Shown piece after piece: positions 60,119-64,000 of a stretch of 64,000 nucleotides of DNA. The stretch comes from Ureibacillus manganicus DSM 26584. GTDB taxonomy: Bacteria; Bacillota; Bacilli; Bacillales_A; Planococcaceae. Position numbers and translations under genes: made by a program. The notes below the pieces were generated by a model. That model saw only the letters and a list, made by a program, of their open reading frames with translations, had not been told where the DNA came from and made no database searches. The stretch spans positions 1 to 64,000 of the forward strand of contig NZ_JPVN01000014.1 in NCBI RefSeq assembly GCF_000772945.1, written 5' to 3'. Positions within the stretch are counted from its first letter, which is position 1. Each line of letters begins with the position of its first letter.

Positions 60119-61096
60119 ATGAACCATTTAAAAGGTATTCACCACGTAACAGCAATTACAAGCAGTGCAGAAAAGAACTATGAATTTTTCACATACGTTT
60201 TAGGAATGCGATTAGTGAAAAAAACAGTGAACCAAGATAGCATTCAAACTTATCATTTATTCTTCGCGGATGATAAAGGTAGCGCGGGAACAGACATGAC
60301 GTTCTTTGACTTCCAAGGCATTCCGAAAGGCGTGCATGGTACAAATGAGATTTCGAAAACTTCATTCCGTGTTCCAAGTGATGCAGCATTAGATTATTGG
60401 GTAAAACGTTTTGATCGCCTTGAAGTGAATCATACGGGTATAAAAGAGCAATTTGGTAAGAAAACTCTTTCATTCGTTGACTTTGACGATCAACAATACC
60501 AACTAATTTCAGATGAATTCAATACAGGAGTGGAATCTGGTACACCTTGGCAAAAAGGTCCAATTCCATTAGAGTATGCGATTACTGGTTTAGGTCCGGT
60601 TTTTGTTCGAATTGCTAACTTTGATTACTTAAAAGAAATGCTTGAAAAAGTCCTACTATTTAAAGAGACAGCACAAGAGGGTTCATTCCACTTATTCGAA
60701 GTAGGAGAAGGGGGCAACGGTGCTTCTGTCATTGTGGAATATAACACGGTTCTTCCTCAAGCACGACAAGGATACGGAACAGTACACCATGCTGCATTCC
60801 GTGTGGAGGATACGGCAGTATTAAATGAATGGACGGAGCGTCTGAATAAATTTGGACTTCCAAATTCAGGATATATCGATCGCTTCTTCTTTGAGTCATT
60901 ATACGCAAGAGTGTCACCACATATCTTATTTGAATTTGCGACAGATGGGCCTGGATTTATGGGGGATGAACCTTACGAAACACTTGGGGAAAAATTATCT
61001 TTACCTCCATTCCTAGAGCCAAAACGTGAACAAATCGAAAAAGTTGTTCGTCCTATTGATACAGTGAGAAGTACAATCGAATTTGTAAAAGAATAA
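60119..61096 (+). CDS. Ring-cleaving dioxygenase (MhqO/MhqA-like, VOC fold)
   Basis: The 325-residue protein shares the two-module plan of the first dioxygenase and clear sequence similarity (GIHHVTAITSSAEKNYEFFT, VHHAAFRVED, HILFEFATDGPGFM). The two genes look like paralogues that have separated by array G. It has a strong ribosome site, AAGGAGG, before the ATG, and no MhqR box of its own is visible, so it may depend on the upstream promoter or be constitutive. Confidence 0.92.
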   Translation: MNHLKGIHHVTAITSSAEKNYEFFTYVLGMRLVKKTVNQDSIQTYHLFFADDKGSAGTDMTFFDFQGIPKGVHGTNEISKTSFRVPSDAALDYWVKRFDRLEVNHTGIKEQFGKKTLSFVDFDDQQYQLISDEFNTGVESGTPWQKGPIPLEYAITGLGPVFVRIANFDYLKEMLEKVLLFKETAQEGSFHLFEVGEGGNGASVIVEYNTVLPQARQGYGTVHHAAFRVEDTAVLNEWTERLNKFGLPNSGYIDRFFFESLYARVSPHILFEFATDGPGFMGDEPYETLGEKLSLPPFLEPKREQIEKVVRPIDTVRSTIEFVKE

Positions 61097-61102
61097 ATCG
61101 AT

Positions 61103-61146
61103 AAACCGCTAGAGAGCAACGCGATATTCTCTAGCGGTTTTATATA
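61103..61146 (+). terminator. Terminator of the second dioxygenase gene
   Basis: A 12-bp stem AACCGCTAGAGA/TCTCTAGCGGTT is followed by TTATATAT. The loop is GCAACGCGATAT. Confidence 0.88.
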
Positions 61147-61234
61147 TAAAGAAGGGAATCCGCTCTACATAGCGAAGTAAGGGATAGGTCAGCAAAACTG
61201 GTTTGATTATGTCTGAAATAAAGGGGACGTTTGT

Positions 61235-61768
61235 ATGAAACTAGGGTTAAAAAATAACGAAGTAAGAATTGTACCGTTTGATGAGGAATGGAAAGTTGAA
61301 TTTTCAAATGTAAAGAAAGAAATTCAATTAACCTTAGACATCGATGAAAGTCGCATAGAGCATATTGGAAGTACAGCAATCGAGGGGATGAGTGCAAAGC
61401 CGATTATTGATATTATCCTTGGTGTTGATGATCTTAAAAAAATCGATCAAGAGATGGAAAGAAAGCTTCGAACAATCGGTTTTTACCGTCTGCGTGTAGA
61501 AAGACCGAATGAAGTAGTTTTTGCAAAATTTAAAGATGACACTTTCGAAACCAAAACACATTTTATTCATACCGTAGTTTTTAAAGAGGAATTGTGGGAA
61601 AATCTAGTCTTTTTCAGAGATTACTTAAATTCAAATGATGAAGAAAAAATTGCTTATGCTAAACTTAAAGAAGATTACTTGCGACAAGCTCACGCAATAA
61701 GTATTGCTGAATATACAGATTATAAAGAGGGATTTGTTAAGAGGATTTTTTCTAAAAGGAAACTGTAA
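61235..61768 (+). CDS. GrpB family protein (UPF0157)
   Basis: The 177-residue protein has the GrpB/UPF0157 nucleotidyltransferase-like core: VRIVPFDEEWKVEFSNVKKE, then IEHIGSTAIEGMSAKPIIDI with the GST and paired aspartate of the fold (residues about 47-66), and THFIHTVVF. Family function is unproven. GGGGACG precedes the ATG. Confidence 0.92.
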   Translation: MKLGLKNNEVRIVPFDEEWKVEFSNVKKEIQLTLDIDESRIEHIGSTAIEGMSAKPIIDIILGVDDLKKIDQEMERKLRTIGFYRLRVERPNEVVFAKFKDDTFETKTHFIHTVVFKEELWENLVFFRDYLNSNDEEKIAYAKLKEDYLRQAHAISIAEYTDYKEGFVKRIFSKRKL

Positions 61769-61817
61769 AATTAGATGAGACTATCGAGGATCAAATTACT
61801 TAATAAAGGGTGTTTTT

Positions 61818-62066
61818 ATGAGTAATCAAGAGCAAAATTTATCAACTAATGGTTTTGCTATTGGATCTTTAATAATAGGATGCTTATCAATTATCGGACT
61901 AATATTTAGTCAAGACGGAAGACTATTATCTATCATGGGTATACTTCTGGGGATTATTGGTTTGAAAGAAGTTAAACAGTTCAAACAAAAGGGAACAAAA
62001 TTAGCTTTGGTAGGCATTATCTTAAATTGCATTGGGTTAGTAGGCGGCATTGCAATGAAATTATAG
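61818..62066 (+). CDS. DUF4190 domain protein
   Basis: The 82-residue protein has two membrane helices (about 12-30 and 60-80) joined by a loop. NGFAIGSLIIGCLSIIGLIF and LLGIIGLKEVKQ are the DUF4190 signatures. Its role is unknown; such proteins often sit in small membrane complexes. The gene follows the GrpB gene by 49 bases. Confidence 0.87.
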   Translation: MSNQEQNLSTNGFAIGSLIIGCLSIIGLIFSQDGRLLSIMGILLGIIGLKEVKQFKQKGTKLALVGIILNCIGLVGGIAMKL

Positions 62067-62069
62067 CAT

Positions 62070-62100
62070 GCGATTGTTAAATGAGAACAATCGCTTTTTT
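62070..62100 (+). terminator. Terminator of the GrpB/DUF4190 operon
   Basis: GCGATTGTT pairs with AACAATCGC around AAATGAG, followed by TTTTTT. Confidence 0.93.
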
Positions 62101-62202
62101 AATTGGTAATGGAAGCGGTGACCAAAAATCCCATAACAATCCAATGAGTATTTGTATATACTATGGTGAATAAGCTTTTACCAATTAAAAGGAAGTGTTC
62201 GA

Positions 62203-63381
62203 TTGCTTACCGAATGGCTTCAAGAGGTTGAAGATGTGTACGATCAAATGGTTGCTTGGCGAAGACACTTGCATGAGAATCCGGAATTACCCTTTGAAGA
62301 AGAAAATACAGCGAGAATGGTCGGTGATATTTTAGCTGGATATGGTATAGAGGTTCGGCGGAATGTCGGTGGTTATGGAGTCGTTGGAACTTTAAAAGGT
62401 GCAAATACTGGACCGACAATCGGACTTCGTGCAGATATGGATGCATTACCAATTCAAGAAGAAAATGAAGTCTCCTATAAATCACAAGTCCCAGGTGTCA
62501 TGCATGCTTGTGGTCATGACGCACATACCGCAACATTGTTAGGTGTGGCAAAAATTTTAAGTAGACATCGTGATGAACTGGACGGAACGGTAGTATTTAT
62601 TTTCCAACCTGCTGAAGAACAATCACCTGGTGGAGCAATAAAAATGATTGAAGACGGCGCACTAGAAGGGATAGATTTTATTTTTGGCAATCATGTACTA
62701 TCTTCTATTGAATTAGGAAACTTTGCAGTGCCAAAAGGGAATGCAACAACTTCACTTGATACATTTACATTAACAATTCAAGGAGTTGGGGGGCATTCAT
62801 CCGCTCCACATACGGCGTCAAATCCCATCGTAATTGGGTCTATCATGGTTAATCAAAGTCTTATTTTTTTAAATCAAAGATTAAATCCTGCGGAGCCTAT
62901 AGTTGCTGCCTATACAAATTTCAACTCTGGAGTTGCGCAAAATGTAATTCCTTCTGAGGCGATCCTTTCTGGTACGATCCGCACCTTTAATCAAGCACAA
63001 AGGGAAAGAGTAGAGCAATATTTCAAAGAAATTATTGATTATGTTACAAAATCATATGGAGCAACCTATAAAATAGATTACAATAAAGGCTACCCAGCGT
63101 TGTTTAATACAGAGAAGGAAGTTGAAATTGTTAGAGAAGCATTGCACATTAATGGATTAAACTTAATCGAAGTTCCGCCAGTCATGGCAAGTGAGGATTT
63201 TGCTTACTACGTTCAAAAAATTCCAGGAGTTTATTTTTTCACAGGATCAGCTACGGAAGATCCAAACACTCGATTTCCGCATCACCATCCACGCTTTAAT
63301 GTTGATGAACGCGCGATGAAAAACTCAGCAAAAGCATTCTTAAGTATTGTTGATCATTATTTAGTTAAAAAACTTACTTGA
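62203..63381 (+). CDS. M20 family amidohydrolase
   Basis: The 392-residue protein follows the HipO/AmaA layout: RRHLHENPELPFEEENTARM near residue 20, GLRADMDALPIQE near 75, MHACGHDAHTATLLG near 103, and QPAEEQSPGGA near 138, with the late PPVMASEDFAYYVQ. The Asp, His and Glu metal ligands are present. It removes an acyl group from an N-acylamino acid. TTG at 62203 follows GGAAGTG. The gene has its own hairpin downstream at 63394. Confidence 0.95.
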   Translation: MLTEWLQEVEDVYDQMVAWRRHLHENPELPFEEENTARMVGDILAGYGIEVRRNVGGYGVVGTLKGANTGPTIGLRADMDALPIQEENEVSYKSQVPGVMHACGHDAHTATLLGVAKILSRHRDELDGTVVFIFQPAEEQSPGGAIKMIEDGALEGIDFIFGNHVLSSIELGNFAVPKGNATTSLDTFTLTIQGVGGHSSAPHTASNPIVIGSIMVNQSLIFLNQRLNPAEPIVAAYTNFNSGVAQNVIPSEAILSGTIRTFNQAQRERVEQYFKEIIDYVTKSYGATYKIDYNKGYPALFNTEKEVEIVREALHINGLNLIEVPPVMASEDFAYYVQKIPGVYFFTGSATEDPNTRFPHHHPRFNVDERAMKNSAKAFLSIVDHYLVKKLT

Positions 63382-63393
63382 AATTTAACACAA

Positions 63394-63424
63394 GGCAAGT
63401 AAACATGTTAGCTGTATACTTGCC
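63394..63424 (+). terminator. Weak hairpin after the amidohydrolase gene
   Basis: GGCAAGTA pairs with TACTTGCC over 8 bp around a 15-base loop, but the following ATAATTATT is a poor T run. Confidence 0.5.
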
Positions 63425-63443
63425 ATAATTATTGTCACTCAAA

Positions 63444-63773
63444 TCAGTTCTGTCTTTCTTTAATCTGATTACGAATCCTCTGAAGCTCCTCAATAGATAA
63501 CTCACCTAGAGATTCTTTGATTTCATCTTCAATTAATTGTCTATTTTTTTCCTTGTATTCGTTCCACCAATCACGCAGTCCATCGGTATTATCAATGATA
63601 AATTCAACATCAATGACCTCATTTTCATCATCCGACATATAGTTTAATACGGCTGCTAACATGCGAGATAAATCATCGACTGAATGTCCTTGTTGCTCTT
63701 GTTGGTGCGAATTAGGTATTATTATTCCTTGCTCCATATCTGCATCATCAGGTTGACTAGACTTTCGTGGCAT
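63444..63773 (-). CDS. Uncharacterised acidic protein
   Basis: The 109-residue protein is acidic and has no membrane helix. A disordered glutamine-rich start (PNSHQQEQQGHSVDDLS) is followed by a helical end with EIKESLGELSIEELQRIRNQ. I do not recognise it; the layout recalls small adaptor or phage proteins, without more support. GAGGAGAG precedes the ATG at 63773. It is divergent from the truncated gene at the window edge. Confidence 0.62.
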   Translation of the reverse strand: MPRKSSQPDDADMEQGIIIPNSHQQEQQGHSVDDLSRMLAAVLNYMSDDENEVIDVEFIIDNTDGLRDWWNEYKEKNRQLIEDEIKESLGELSIEELQRIRNQIKERQN

Positions 63774-63925
63774 TTTTACTCTCCTCGTTTTTTCTCATAG
63801 TTTCTTTATTATTCCCGTTAAAATCAAAGACAACCCTACGAATTCTTATATTTCCACTTTCCAAGAGGAAATATGGTGAAAGTATGGAATTTGAACAATA
63901 GAAATAAGGAAAGGGGATATTATTA

Positions 63926-64000
63926 ATGGTAAAAACAAAATATCGCTCAAATACATATATTCCAGAGCTAGTTCAAGCTACCAAAAAATTAGCTAAAAGC
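63926..64000 (+). CDS. Truncated gene at the window edge, product unknown
   Basis: AAAGGGG lies 9 bases before the ATG at 63926, and the frame is open to the end of the window (25 codons, starting MVKTKYRSNTYIPEL). It is cut by the window, so no family can be given. The short start is rich in Lys and Thr. Confidence 0.6.
   Translation, partial: MVKTKYRSNTYIPELVQATKKLAKS

Noticed and set aside
63444-64000. Edge of a prophage or mobile element at the right end
   Set aside because: Two unknown genes alone, with no integrase, att repeats or phage structural gene, do not support it.

Overview
The window is 64 kb of low-GC DNA with Bacillus-type gene order, strong AGGAGG-like ribosome sites, many TTG and GTG starts and short intrinsic terminators. 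The families present (YfmQ, LplB/LplC-type sugar permeases, DUF624, MhqR-type MarR regulator, YkwD-like CAP protein, DUF4181, DUF3139, Pr6Pr) point to an endospore-forming Bacillaceae/Planococcaceae (Caryophanaceae) species such as Psychrobacillus or Lysinibacillus. The genus is inference. There are no rRNA or tRNA genes, no IS element and no CRISPR array.

Layout. 1-5 kb: CPBP membrane protease, an overlapping ECF sigma/anti-sigma pair, a serine hydrolase and a DUF4181 membrane protein. 5-20 kb: many small single-gene units (two DinB proteins, two alpha/beta hydrolases, a LysE exporter, a secreted CAP protein, small lipoproteins, a GNAT protein, a Nudix hydrolase, two P-loop kinases), a candidate structured RNA at 7.0 kb, a 35-codon membrane protein and a decayed VOC gene. 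20-33 kb: L,D-transpeptidase, esterase, MFS pump, FMN reductase, PAS/GGDEF diguanylate cyclase, and an ArsR-like regulator with an ABC-2 exporter; the regulator and exporter genes share the same palindromic operator. 33.9-45.2 kb: one long sugar-type ABC operon (ATPase, PHP hydrolase, two permeases, binding lipoprotein, metallophosphoesterase, MATE pump, HisK-like PHP phosphatase, DUF624) ending in a DeoR regulator, with a candidate cre site upstream. 45-56 kb: small accessory genes, a frameshifted acyltransferase, a candidate small RNA with three micro-ORFs, VanZ and CtaB. 56-62 kb: an MFS pump and an MhqR-like regulator sharing a divergent promoter region with an MhqR-type box, then two ring-cleaving dioxygenases. 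62-64 kb: M20 amidohydrolase, an unknown gene and a truncated gene at the edge.

The most unusual feature is eight intergenic repeat arrays, about 3.2 kb in total, each with its own sequence but built on two common plans. Four arrays (772, 4660, 28880, 59625) follow GACA-N24/25-TGTC-N19, an exact 51/52-bp period with array-specific flanking arms that are often complementary. Three (5735, 20019, 52463) repeat TTCTAATAA at 21, 21, 21 and 40 bp, about 103 bp in all (two 51.5-bp units). One (52152) repeats ATAATAGACA at 21 or 29 bp. All lie between co-directional genes. I do not recognise them as a named family, and they are the best candidate here for an undescribed system.
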